A stretch of 64,000 nucleotides of DNA from Chloroflexota bacterium (GTDB taxonomy: Bacteria; Chloroflexota; Anaerolineae; 4572-78; J111): positions 310,001 to 374,000 of the forward strand of contig BOKF01000001.1 of the NCBI GenBank assembly GCA_016860845.1. The letters run 5' to 3'. Of this stretch, positions 25,443 to 33,767 are shown in pieces. Each line of letters opens with the position of its first letter. The first letter of the stretch is position 1. Made by a program: the position numbers and the translations under genes. Under the pieces are notes generated by a model, which worked only from the letters and a program-made list of their open reading frames with translations, was not told the origin of the DNA and made no database searches.

Positions 25443-26498
25443 TTATGGTATCACCTGACCACTGCCCGGTTTAGCCATGACCTTGCCCTCCGCATAGACC
25501 TCCATTCCGCGCAAAACTACCCGCTGCACTCGCCCGGTCACGCGCATCCCCGAAAAAGGACTCCAGCCGCACTTGGTCTGGAGTCCTTCGTTGGACAGGA
25601 TATAGCTGGCCTGGGGGTCTACCTCAACCCAGGTGTCGGGCTGAGGCGGCAATTTGAAGATGCGCCGGGGATGGGTGGCCATCAACGCCACCAGCCGTTC
25701 CAGGGAGAGACGTTTTTCGGCGACGGCGGTCAGCAGCAACGGCAGCGATGTTTCCAGGCCGGGCACTCCCGGCGGCGGGTTTGCCGATTGTTTTTCGGCC
25801 AGAGTATGGGGTGCATGGTCGGTGGCTATGCAGTCAACCGTCGAGCCAAGATGGCCCCACAGCGCCTCGACATCCGCCGCAGTCGCCAGTTTAGGGCGCA
25901 TGTCGGCCAGCGGCCCCAGGCGGGCCGTGTCCGTTTCGGTTAAAAAGAGGTGGTGCGGCGTTACTTCGCAGGTGACCGGCAGCCCGCGCCGTTTGGCGGC
26001 GGCAATCAGTTCAATCTCGGCCCGCCGGCTGATGTGGCAAAAATGCACGGGCCGCCGGTAAGCCGCGGCCAGGCCAATGCCGACGGCCACATTCGGCCCT
26101 TCGGCGTGCATAGCGATGACTTTGCGGCGCGGCCAAAGCTGAAAACAGGCCAGTAGGGTCGGCAGGTCTTCCACCCGCAGCGGGCCAAACGTTTCGTTGA
26201 GATAAATTTTTAGGGCCGCCGCACGGGTAAGCTGAGGCAGCAGCTCAATTTCCTGGGGACTGGCCCCAGCAAAAAGCCCAACATCGCACAAGATGGCGCG
26301 TTGGGCTTTCTGGCGAGTCTCCCGCAAAATGTCCGGCTTAGTCAGGGGAGGCGTGGTGTTGGGCATGGCCAGAATAGTGGTAATGCCGCCGGCCAGCGCC
26401 GCCGCCGTGCCGCTGTTAAAATCTTCTTTGTGTTCTCCCCCCGGAACCCGCAGGTGAGTATGCACATCGGCCAGGCCCGGCAGTCTCAGGTAAGGCAT
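25443..26498 (-). CDS. pyrC: Dihydroorotase
   Basis: A 351-residue amidohydrolase. The metal site includes DVHTHLRVPGG (HxH), CHISRRAEI, TCEVTPHHLFLTE and DCIATDHAPHT; AMPNTTPPLT is also typical. It closes carbamoyl-aspartate to dihydroorotate. ATG 26498 follows CTGGAGGAG. The leader carries a minus-strand intrinsic terminator, so it is probably attenuated. It is shorter at the N-terminus than class I enzymes of about 430 residues. Confidence 0.88.
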   Translation of the reverse strand: MPYLRLPGLADVHTHLRVPGGEHKEDFNSGTAAALAGGITTILAMPNTTPPLTKPDILRETRQKAQRAILCDVGLFAGASPQEIELLPQLTRAAALKIYLNETFGPLRVEDLPTLLACFQLWPRRKVIAMHAEGPNVAVGIGLAAAYRRPVHFCHISRRAEIELIAAAKRRGLPVTCEVTPHHLFLTETDTARLGPLADMRPKLATAADVEALWGHLGSTVDCIATDHAPHTLAEKQSANPPPGVPGLETSLPLLLTAVAEKRLSLERLVALMATHPRRIFKLPPQPDTWVEVDPQASYILSNEGLQTKCGWSPFSGMRVTGRVQRVVLRGMEVYAEGKVMAKPGSGQVIP

Positions 26499-26559
26499 AA
26501 CTCCTCCAGACGGGTGCAAGACCTGCCAGGTTTTTCAAGCCTTTCAGGTCTGTTTGCAT

Positions 26560-26590
26560 AAAAAAGGCCCGACTCCACAGGAATCAGGCC
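26560..26590 (-). terminator. Intrinsic terminator in the pyrC leader
   Basis: In minus-strand RNA an 11-bp stem (26580-26590 with 26566-26576) closes a UGU loop and is followed by six U. Two G-U pairs occur; on the plus strand these are C-A mismatches, so the hairpin works in the minus direction only. No minus-strand gene lies between it and the divergent guaB. Confidence 0.75.
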
Positions 26591-26727
26591 GTTGATTGCG
26601 TTATGAGTAAAATTAGTTTTCCAGGCAAAAATTGAAGTCACTCGTCCCCCACTTCTAGTTGCTCTGGGATTTGGATGATACTACATCTAGGGGGTCTAGG
26701 CAAATTCACACGGCTCTCTTTGTGGAT

Positions 26728-26756
26728 TTGCCCCAGCCTCGGCTCAAGTGTACAAT
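26728..26756 (+). promoter_or_regulatory. guaB promoter
   Basis: TTGCCC (26728-26733), a 17-bp spacer and TACAAT (26751-26756). The start near 26763 leaves an 84-nt leader. Confidence 0.6.
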
Positions 26757-26846
26757 GGAAGCAGATGTGAGGGCACGCTCAACGAAGAGATCCTACCTAT
26801 CGCTGATCACGGCTGGTGCGGGTAGTTCTTTTTCAAGGAGGTGACC

Positions 26847-28322
26847 ATGCAGTTTGCGGACCTGTTAGGTTCCGAAGCGCTGACCTTTGACGATGTCCTA
26901 TTAGTGCCCGGTTATGCGGAGGTCCTCCCGGCAGAGGTGGACGTCAGCAGCCGTTTGCACGAAAAACTGGCCCTTAAAATCCCTCTTCTTTCAGCGGCGA
27001 TGGACACGGTCAGCGAAGCTCGGCTGGCCATTGCCCTGGCCCGGCAAGGCGGCCTGGGTGTCATCCACCGCAACTTCAGCCCCGCCGAACAGGCCGCCGA
27101 GGTGGACAAGGTCAAACGCTCCGAAGCCGGGATGATTGTAGACCCCATCACCCTCTCCCCCGAAGCCACCCTGGCCGACGCCGAAGCCATTATGTCCCGT
27201 TACCACATTTCTGGCGTCCCGATTACGGACAACGGCCGGCTGGTGGGTATCCTGACCAATCGCGACGTTCGTTTTGCCACCGAACTGGCCGCCCCCGTGC
27301 GCGAGTTCATGACGTCCGAAAATTTGATTACCGCCCCTGTCGGTACCTCGCTGGCCGAGGCCAAGGCCATCCTCCACAAGTATCGCATCGAGAAACTGCC
27401 CCTGGTAGACCACCAGTTTAATCTGCGCGGCCTCATTACCTACAAAGACATCCTCAAAAAGCGTGACTTTCCCCACCAGGCTACGGACGAGCGGGGCCGG
27501 CTGCTGGTGGCAGCAGCGGTGGGTGTCGGCCAGGAATTGGATGACCGGCTGGAGCTTTTGCTGGACGCCGGGGTGGACGCGGTCGCGGTTGACACGGCTC
27601 ACGGCCACTCGGTGGGTGTCCTGCAAGCGATTCGCCGGATCAAGATGATCGCTTCTGAGCTGCCGGTGTTAGCCGGCAATGTCGTCACTGCCGAGGGGGT
27701 CACGGCTTTGATTGAAGCCGGCGCCGACGCCGTCAAGGTCGGGGTAGGGGCCGGCTCGATTTGCACCACCCGGATTATTTCGGGCATTGGCTTGCCTCAA
27801 ATGACCGCCATCGCCGAGTGCGCCCAGGCCGCCCGGCCCAGAGGGGTGCCGATCATCGCCGATGGCGGCATCAAATACTCCGGCGATATTGTCAAGGCGC
27901 TGGCGGCCGGAGCCAATGCGGTCATGCTGGGGTCGCTGCTGGCCGGTCTGGAAGAGTCGCCGGGTGACTTGATTATTCACGAAGGCCGGCGCTTCAAGGA
28001 GTACCGGGGCATGGGCTCGCTGGGGGCGATGAAAGGCCGAGCCAGGGATCGCTACGCCTCGAGCCAGGGGGAAGGCGGCGGTAAAACCGTCCCCGAGGGC
28101 ATCGAGGGCCAGGTGCCCTACAAAGGCCCCCTGGCCGACTATGTCTTTCAACTCATCGGCGGCCTGCGTTCGGGCATGGGCTACGTCGGCGCGACCAGCC
28201 TGACTAGCCTGCACGAAAAAGCCAGATTTGTGCGCATCACCAACGCCGGCCTGATCGAGAGCCACCCGCACAGCGTCGTCATCACCAAAGAAGCGCCCAA
28301 CTATCAGGCCAGCCCGCGCTAA
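26847..28322 (+). CDS. guaB: Inosine-5'-monophosphate dehydrogenase
   Basis: A 491-residue IMPDH. The catalytic Cys306 lies in [13 protein letters not shown]. Two CBS domains (about residues 95-205) interrupt the barrel. [23 protein letters not shown] and the flap with [10 protein letters not shown] are present. It oxidises IMP to XMP for GMP synthesis. ATG 26847 follows AAGGAGGTGA; the GTG at 26841 overlaps that site. Length is normal. Confidence 0.95.
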   Translation: MQFADLLGSEALTFDDVLLVPGYAEVLPAEVDVSSRLHEKLALKIPLLSAAMDTVSEARLAIALARQGGLGVIHRNFSPAEQAAEVDKVKRSEAGMIVDPITLSPEATLADAEAIMSRYHISGVPITDNGRLVGILTNRDVRFATELAAPVREFMTSENLITAPVGTSLAEAKAILHKYRIEKLPLVDHQFNLRGLITYKDILKKRDFPHQATDERGRLLVAAAVGVGQELDDRLELLLDAGVDAVAVDTAHGHSVGVLQAIRRIKMIASELPVLAGNVVTAEGVTALIEAGADAVKVGVGAGSICTTRIISGIGLPQMTAIAECAQAARPRGVPIIADGGIKYSGDIVKALAAGANAVMLGSLLAGLEESPGDLIIHEGRRFKEYRGMGSLGAMKGRARDRYASSQGEGGGKTVPEGIEGQVPYKGPLADYVFQLIGGLRSGMGYVGATSLTSLHEKARFVRITNAGLIESHPHSVVITKEAPNYQASPR

Positions 28323-28345
28323 CTCCTTTACGCAGCAAAAAAGCC

Positions 28346-28429
28346 AGGTGACAGGCACTTTTAAGCGCAAAACATATCATGCTGGGTTCAAATAAGCTCA
28401 ATTTTTAGTCCGATGAGTGCCTGTCACCT
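28346..28429. repeat. REP/MITE-like repeat, copy 2
   Basis: An 84-bp element with ends AGGTGACAGGCACTT and AGTGCCTGTCACCT, related to 22749-22830. It sits just after guaB and may also affect its mRNA 3' end. Confidence 0.75.
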
Positions 28430-28492
28430 TAATTCCGGTTTTCGTTAGTCAAAAGATCCGGGCTTAATGCCATTCCAAATGAGGAGCCAACT

Positions 28493-29377
28493 ATAAATCT
28501 TCCCAACTCTCTTCCTGAGAGCAAGCGCGACTTACTCAAGCATCTGGTCAAGGCCCTGGGCCAAACCCCAGGGGTTGTAGCCGTGGTTTTGGGAGGTTCT
28601 TACGCCAGAGGAACCCAGCGTGAAGGGTCGGACCTGGATTTGGGCCTGTATTATGTGGAGGCCGCGCCTTTCGCTATTGCCGACATCAAAGACCTTGCTC
28701 ACAATATCTCTACCCAAAAAGCCCCGGTTGTGACCGACTTCTATGGGTGGGGTGCCTGGGTAAACGGCGGAGCCTGGATTCAAACAGAAGTTGGCAAAGT
28801 TGACTTTGTGTATCGCAATCTCAACCAGGTCCAGCAAACCATTGCCGAGGCCCAGCAGGGGATTATCCAGCACGACTATAACCAGCAGCCGGCGTATGGT
28901 TTTTACAGCGTCATTTATCTGGCCGAAACAGAGGTCTGTATTCCCCTGTATGATCCGCATGCTTACATCGCGGGTTTGAAGCGCCAGGTTGCCAGCTATC
29001 CCGCCGCGCTCAAGAAAAGGGTGATTGTTGATTGGCTGTGGAGCGCCGAGTTCACGCTCATCCAGGCCCAACAATTTGCTGCCACTGGCGATGTCTACAA
29101 TACGGCCGGCTGTCTTACGCGCACAGCCGCCAGCTTGACCCAGGCGCTTTTCGCCCTGAATGAAACATATTTTATGAGTGACAAGCAGGTCATGGAGGTG
29201 ATTGCCAGGTTTTCCATTCGGCCTCCGGGATATGTGGAACAGATTTCGGCTATTCTGGCTCAACCCGGCCAGACTGCGGCAGAATTGAGCCGCACGGTCG
29301 CCCACCTTAAAGCGGTGTGGCAAAGCGTGGTTGTTCTGGCAGGCGACATATACCAACCCAAATTTAACATGGGGTAG
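28493..29377 (+). CDS. Nucleotidyltransferase-domain protein (possible AUA start)
   Basis: A 294-residue protein of the kanamycin-nucleotidyltransferase-like superfamily. The signature GGSYARGTQREGSDLDLGLYY contains GS and DxD metal-binding residues. A helical C-terminal part follows, with YNTAGCLTRTAASLTQALFALNETYFMSDKQ, like HEPN-type or DUF4037-like domains. The helix and first strand before GGSYARG (LLKHLVKAL..VVAVVL) are encoded from 28493 on, but the only in-frame ATG/GTG/TTG is GTG 28583, which would remove them. GAGGAG (28481-28486) is ideally spaced for an ATA at 28493. purL starts 12 bases downstream. Confidence 0.65.
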   Translation: MNLPNSLPESKRDLLKHLVKALGQTPGVVAVVLGGSYARGTQREGSDLDLGLYYVEAAPFAIADIKDLAHNISTQKAPVVTDFYGWGAWVNGGAWIQTEVGKVDFVYRNLNQVQQTIAEAQQGIIQHDYNQQPAYGFYSVIYLAETEVCIPLYDPHAYIAGLKRQVASYPAALKKRVIVDWLWSAEFTLIQAQQFAATGDVYNTAGCLTRTAASLTQALFALNETYFMSDKQVMEVIARFSIRPPGYVEQISAILAQPGQTAAELSRTVAHLKAVWQSVVVLAGDIYQPKFNMG

Positions 29378-29389
29378 AATTTACCGCCA

Positions 29390-32300
29390 ATGATTTATCG
29401 GGTTGAAATTTCAACTAAAAGTGACTTTCGTGACGCGCGCGGAGAGAATATCCGCCATCAAGTCGAGGCTTTGGGCGTGACCGGCCTGCAGGCGGTTTCA
29501 GTGGCCGACCTCTATTTTCTGCGCGGCGACCTGGACGCCGCCGCCGTTCAACACCTGGTCAACACCCTCCTGTGCGACCCCGTCGTCGAACAAGCCACCT
29601 GGCAACTTGTAGACTCCTTCGATAAGAACCCAACCCCAATCCCCAATCCCCGGCCCCCGGCCCCTGCCTGGCAAATCGAAGTCACCCTCTTGCCCGGCGT
29701 TACCGACAGCGTGGCCGAGAGTCTTTTGGAAGGAGCACAGATGGCCGGCCTGGCCGGGCTGGAACAGGCGGCGACCGGCCACTGTTACACCCTCACCGGC
29801 GACATCACCGCCCAGGCGGTCCAGCGGATTGCCACCCGCCTGCTCGCCAATGAGGTCATTCAGACTTACCGGATCAACCAGCCGATCCCCCCGCCTTTTG
29901 TGCCGGTTTTGTCCTCGTCCCCCTTGAAAAATAGTAATGTAGAGGTTATTCCCCTGATGGAGGCCGGCGAAGCCGAACTGGCCCGCATCAGCCAGGCGCG
30001 GCGGCTCTCGCTGGATCGGGCCGAGATGCAGGCCATCCAGTCTTACTACCGCCGCGAGCGCCGCGAACCCACCGACGTCGAACTGGAAATGATCGCCCAA
30101 ACCTGGTCGGAGCACTGCGTCCACAAAACCTTTAAAGCGATCATCACCTACGAAGTAAAGGATGAAGGCGGAGGGATGAAGGATGAAGTGAAAAATTTTC
30201 ATCCTTCATCCTTCATCCTTCATCCTTTAGAAATTGACGGTATTCTCAAAACCTACATCCGCGCCGCTACCGAGCGGGTCAACAAACCCTGGGTGCGCTC
30301 GGCCTTTGTGGACAATGCCGGCATCATCGCCTTTGACGAGCAGTTTGACCTGGCTTTTAAGGTCGAGACGCACAACCATCCCTCGGCCCTGGAACCGTTT
30401 GGCGGGGCCAATACCGGCGTTGGCGGGGTGGTGCGCGATATTATCGGCGTCAGCGCCCGGCCCATCGCCAACACCGATGTGCTGTGCTTTGGGCCGCCGG
30501 ACATGCCTTTTGACCGGCTGCCCGCCGGGGTGCTGCACCCCCGCCGCATCGCCGCCGGGGTCACCGCCGGCATCGAGGATTACGGCAACAAGATGGGCAT
30601 CCCCACGGTGAACGGGGCGATTCTTTACGACGAAGGCTACACGGCCAACCCGCTGGTCTTTTGCGGCTGCCTGGGCCTGCTGCCCCGCGACTCGCATGTG
30701 ACCCAACCCCACAGCGGCGATCTGGTCATTGTTATCGGCGGCCGGACCGGGCGTGACGGCCTGCGCGGGGCGACCTTCTCCTCGATGGAGATGACCCACG
30801 AAACCGGCGACATCGCCGGCAGCGCCGTGCAGATTGGGCACCCCATCCACGAAAAACAGGTCTTGGAAGCCGTACTGCTGGCCCGCGCCGAAAAGCTCTA
30901 CACCGCCATCACCGACTGCGGCGCGGGCGGGCTGTCCTCGGCGGTGGGCGAGATGGCCGCGGAACTGGGGGCGGTGATTCACCTGGAGCACGTCCCGTTG
31001 AAATACCCCGGCCTCAGCCCCTGGGAAATCTGGCTCAGTGAAGCCCAGGAGCGCATGGTCCTGGCCGTCCCGCCCGCCTCCTGGCCGCGCCTGCAGCAAA
31101 TTTGCCGCACGCTGGATGTGCCGGCCACCGAACTGGGCGTCTTCAGCGGCGACGGCTGTCTGCGCCTGTATTACGGCGAGCGGCTGGTCGGCCAACTGGC
31201 GACCGACTTTCTGCACGAGGGCATCCCGCAGCGCCGGCTCAACGCGGTCTGGAGCGCGCCCGTGCAGGCTGAGCCTGACTGGCTCTGCCCGCACGACCTG
31301 ACCGGCGACCTGCTGGCCCTGCTGGCCCTGCCCGACACCCGCAGCAAAGAAGATATAGTCCGCCGCTACGACCACGAAGTGCAGGGAGGCAGCGTGGTCA
31401 AACCGTTTGTGGGTCCGGCTGGCTTCGGTCCCGGTGATGCGGCGGTGCTGGCTCCGTTGGATGTCTTGCGTGGAAAGTTGGAAGGTTGGAAGGTTGGAAG
31501 GTTGGAGGACTATGATCTGCAGCCACATCCCCTTCGCGGGATAGCGTTGGCTGTGGGCATTAACCCGGCCTACGGCCTGCTCGACCCGTATGCCATGGCC
31601 TGGGCGGCCATTGACGAGGCCATGCGCAACTGCGTCGCCGTGGGGGCCGACCCCGACCGGATCGCCCTGCTGGACAATTTCTGCTGGGGCAATCCCACCC
31701 TGCCGGATCGGCTGGGCAGCCTGGTGCGCTGCGCCCAGGGCTGCTACGACGCCGCCGTCGCCTACGGCGCGCCCTTTATCTCCGGCAAGGACAGCCTCAA
31801 CAACGAGTACACCGGCGCCGACGGTCAGAAACACGCCATCCCCGGCACGCTGCTGATTTCGGCGGTGGGGCTTGTGCCGGACGTGGCTCGAACCGTCACT
31901 TCGGATTTGAAGCAGGTAGGCAACTTGCTGTACGTCGTCGGGCTGACGAAGGATGAACTGGGCGGCTCGACCTACTACCGCCGGCATGACCTGGCCGGGG
32001 GACAGGTCCCGCAGCCGCCGCAGCAGGGCCTCGACATCTTCCGGGCGCTGCATCGGGCGATTGGCAAGGGGTTGGTGTGGGCCTGCCACGACTGTTCCGA
32101 AGGCGGGCTGGCCGTCGCCGCGGCGGAGATGGCGTTAGGGGGCGGTTTGGGGATCGAGTTGAATTTGGGAGACGTGCCCCACGCGCCCGATGTGGATCGA
32201 GTGGACACGCTGGCCTTCAGCGAGTCGCTGGCCCGGTTCATCGTCGAGGTGAAGCCGGATGACGCGCCTGCTTTCGAGGCGGTGATGGCCGGTTGTCCGG

Positions 32301-32419
32301 TGGCTCAGGTCGGGTCGGTGCGAGAGGATGAGCGGGTGCTTTTCTACAGCTCGAATAACCAACCGGCGATTGAGACTGATTTGAAAGCTGTGGAACACGC
32401 CTGGCGAGGACACTTTTAA
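29390..32419 (+). CDS. purL: Phosphoribosylformylglycinamidine synthase, PurS-like plus PurL
   Basis: A 1009-residue protein. Two PurS-like units (residues about 1-75 and 92-170) are fused to a PurL core with TWSEHCVHKTF, KVETHNHPSALEPFGGANTGVGG, DCGAGGLSSAVGEMA and GKDSLNNEY. No glutaminase domain is present, so a separate PurQ is needed. It makes FGAM in purine synthesis. Three low-complexity inserts (residues about 80-92, 256-280 and 694-706) come from short-period repeats that stay in frame. ATG 29390 is 12 bases after the upstream stop. Confidence 0.9.
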   Translation: MIYRVEISTKSDFRDARGENIRHQVEALGVTGLQAVSVADLYFLRGDLDAAAVQHLVNTLLCDPVVEQATWQLVDSFDKNPTPIPNPRPPAPAWQIEVTLLPGVTDSVAESLLEGAQMAGLAGLEQAATGHCYTLTGDITAQAVQRIATRLLANEVIQTYRINQPIPPPFVPVLSSSPLKNSNVEVIPLMEAGEAELARISQARRLSLDRAEMQAIQSYYRRERREPTDVELEMIAQTWSEHCVHKTFKAIITYEVKDEGGGMKDEVKNFHPSSFILHPLEIDGILKTYIRAATERVNKPWVRSAFVDNAGIIAFDEQFDLAFKVETHNHPSALEPFGGANTGVGGVVRDIIGVSARPIANTDVLCFGPPDMPFDRLPAGVLHPRRIAAGVTAGIEDYGNKMGIPTVNGAILYDEGYTANPLVFCGCLGLLPRDSHVTQPHSGDLVIVIGGRTGRDGLRGATFSSMEMTHETGDIAGSAVQIGHPIHEKQVLEAVLLARAEKLYTAITDCGAGGLSSAVGEMAAELGAVIHLEHVPLKYPGLSPWEIWLSEAQERMVLAVPPASWPRLQQICRTLDVPATELGVFSGDGCLRLYYGERLVGQLATDFLHEGIPQRRLNAVWSAPVQAEPDWLCPHDLTGDLLALLALPDTRSKEDIVRRYDHEVQGGSVVKPFVGPAGFGPGDAAVLAPLDVLRGKLEGWKVGRLEDYDLQPHPLRGIALAVGINPAYGLLDPYAMAWAAIDEAMRNCVAVGADPDRIALLDNFCWGNPTLPDRLGSLVRCAQGCYDAAVAYGAPFISGKDSLNNEYTGADGQKHAIPGTLLISAVGLVPDVARTVTSDLKQVGNLLYVVGLTKDELGGSTYYRRHDLAGGQVPQPPQQGLDIFRALHRAIGKGLVWACHDCSEGGLAVAAAEMALGGGLGIELNLGDVPHAPDVDRVDTLAFSESLARFIVEVKPDDAPAFEAVMAGCPVAQVGSVREDERVLFYSSNNQPAIETDLKAVEHAWRGHF
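29628..29664. repeat. CCCCAAT/CCCCGGC heptamer tract inside purL
   Basis: 7-bp C-rich units are read as NPTPIPNPRPPAP, a proline-rich linker between the two PurS-like units. Confidence 0.7.
30157..30228. repeat. 72-bp palindromic GGATGAA heptamer insert inside purL
   Basis: Repeated GGATGAA units on one arm (from 30157) and TTCATCC units on the other (to 30228) surround AAAAATTTT. The length is exactly 24 codons and the insert contains no stop. Confidence 0.8.
31471..31506. repeat. GTTGGAAG octamer tract inside purL
   Basis: Four tandem units close to GTTGGAAG, read as a charged and aromatic loop (KLEGWKVGRLED), follow LAPLDVLRG. Confidence 0.75.
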
Positions 32420-32460
32420 GAGGACTGCTGACCGTTGACAGCCGAAAAATACGATATGTA

Positions 32461-32556
32461 GTCGATCCGTTGGACTTTATTCTGACCGGCGGTCAGGTCT
32501 ATGATATTACCCAGGCCCCGGCTTTGCTTCAAGGCCATCAAAGCTGCTTTTGCTGA
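32461..32556 (+). pseudogene. Remnant of an IS5-like DDE transposase
   Basis: The translated frame reads VDPLDFILTGGQVYDITQA then PALLQG before a TGA. This resembles the stretch before the second catalytic Asp in IS5-family transposases. No start, further catalytic motifs or terminal repeats are visible. Confidence 0.5.
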
Positions 32557-32625
32557 ACTCAGAACCTTAAATTGTCAATCTCTTGATTCTATCAAATTCT
32601 CCTTTGCGTAAGGTGAGTAATTCAC

Positions 32626-32655
32626 TTGCAAATTGAGAATCATTAATGGTATACT
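32626..32655 (+). promoter_or_regulatory. Promoter of the etfBA operon
   Basis: TTGCAA (32626-32631), an 18-bp spacer and TATACT (32650-32655). The start is near 32662. Confidence 0.65.
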
Positions 32656-32675
32656 CTTGCCTTCTTGCGAACAAA

Positions 32676-32738
32676 GGGGGCGAAGATAGCCGACCGCTCG
32701 GCCACCGAGGGCATCGGCTGGCTTCGCCCTTATTTTTT
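32676..32738 (+). terminator. Intrinsic terminator in the etfB leader
   Basis: A three-tier stem: GGGCGAAG (32678-32685) with CTTCGCCC (32722-32729), AGCCGA (32688-32693) with TCGGCT (32714-32719), and CTCGG (32697-32701) with CCGAG (32705-32709). TATTTTTT follows at once. It begins about 15 nt after the expected start and ends 28 bases before ATG 32766. Confidence 0.8.
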
Positions 32739-32765
32739 GAAACCTGCATCAGCCAGGAGGTCTGG

Positions 32766-33671
32766 ATGTCATCTGGCAAAAGTTACAACTCTGTGGTGTT
32801 GGTCAAACAAGTGCCCGACACTCACCACGTCACCGGCGAGGTGATGACCAAGGACGGCACGATGAATCGCAGTGCGCTGCCGGCCATCTTTAACCCCGAA
32901 GATTTACACGCCCTGGAAATGGCCCTCCAGGTGCGCGATGAGTATGGCGGCACTGTCACCGTCGTTACAATGGGGCCGCCCTCGGCCGCCGAGGTGCTGC
33001 GCGAGTCGCTCTACCGTGGCGCAGACCGGGTAATTCTGCTCAGCGACCGCAAATTTGCCGGAGCCGACACGCTGGCCACCTCGTATGCCCTCAAGTGCAC
33101 CATTGAAAAACTGGGCGCATACGATCTCGTCTTTTGCGGCCGGCAGGCGATTGACGGCGATACGGCCCAGGTCGGCCCTCAAACCGCCGAGAAGCTGGGT
33201 GTCCCGCAGATCACCTACGCCGAGTCCATTGTCAGCCTGGCCGAAAATGAAATCGTGGTCCAGCGGGCCTTTGACCTGGGCACGGAGCTGGTCAAATGCA
33301 CCTTGCCCTGCCTGTTGACGGTCGTCGCTTCGGCCAACCGGCCCCGCCCGGCCTCGGCCCGCAAACGGATTCAATACAAGCTGGCGGCGACTCCGCTCGA
33401 ATACCGCAATCTGCTGAAAAAGTGGCCGGAGTTTGAAACTGAGGCCGCGCTTGACACTTATCTAGCTCAGCACAACCTGCAAATTCCGGTCTGGACCGCC
33501 GCCGACATTGGGGCCGACGAGGACAAAATCGGCCTGGCCGGCTCACCCACCCAGGTTTACAAGATCAACTTTGTGGTGCTGGAAACGACGGAAAGCAAGG
33601 ACATTCCGCCCACGCCGGAAGGCATCCGCGCTTTAATTGAAGAACTGGTGAAAGAGTATATTGTGGGGTAG
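32766..33671 (+). CDS. etfB: Electron transfer flavoprotein beta subunit
   Basis: A 301-residue ETF beta chain. The N-terminal VVLVKQVPDTHHVTGEV and the nucleotide site FCGRQAIDGDTAQVGPQ are diagnostic. The C-terminal anchoring tail is present. With EtfA it carries electrons from acyl-CoA dehydrogenases to the respiratory chain. ATG 32766 follows AGGAGG (32755-32760). etfA and an acyl-CoA dehydrogenase gene follow on the same strand. Expression is probably gated by the leader terminator. Confidence 0.92.
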   Translation: MSSGKSYNSVVLVKQVPDTHHVTGEVMTKDGTMNRSALPAIFNPEDLHALEMALQVRDEYGGTVTVVTMGPPSAAEVLRESLYRGADRVILLSDRKFAGADTLATSYALKCTIEKLGAYDLVFCGRQAIDGDTAQVGPQTAEKLGVPQITYAESIVSLAENEIVVQRAFDLGTELVKCTLPCLLTVVASANRPRPASARKRIQYKLAATPLEYRNLLKKWPEFETEAALDTYLAQHNLQIPVWTAADIGADEDKIGLAGSPTQVYKINFVVLETTESKDIPPTPEGIRALIEELVKEYIVG

Positions 33672-33681
33672 ACCGACCGCA

Positions 33682-33727
33682 CCCCCTCCCTTCCCTCCCC
33701 CTCCTAGGGGGAGGGTTAGGGTGGGGG
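33682..33727. repeat. C-rich/G-rich palindromic repeat between etfB and etfA
   Basis: CCCTCCCTTCCCTCC-type sequence is followed by its G-rich complement GGGGGAGGGTTAGGG. It makes a strong intercistronic hairpin. Confidence 0.65.
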
Positions 33728-33767
33728 TCAGCCGTCGGTGGTTCCTTCTACGACAAGGAAAACAATT

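Noticed and set aside
26659..26844. 60-residue frame upstream of guaB
   Set aside because: It covers the guaB promoter and leader, has no ribosome binding site and no family features.
30227..32089. Long antisense frame opposite purL, and similar ones opposite the acyl-CoA dehydrogenase (34930-36711) and prpE (42091-43434)
   Set aside because: They mirror high-GC coding sequence of well-recognised genes, have no family features and no own signals.
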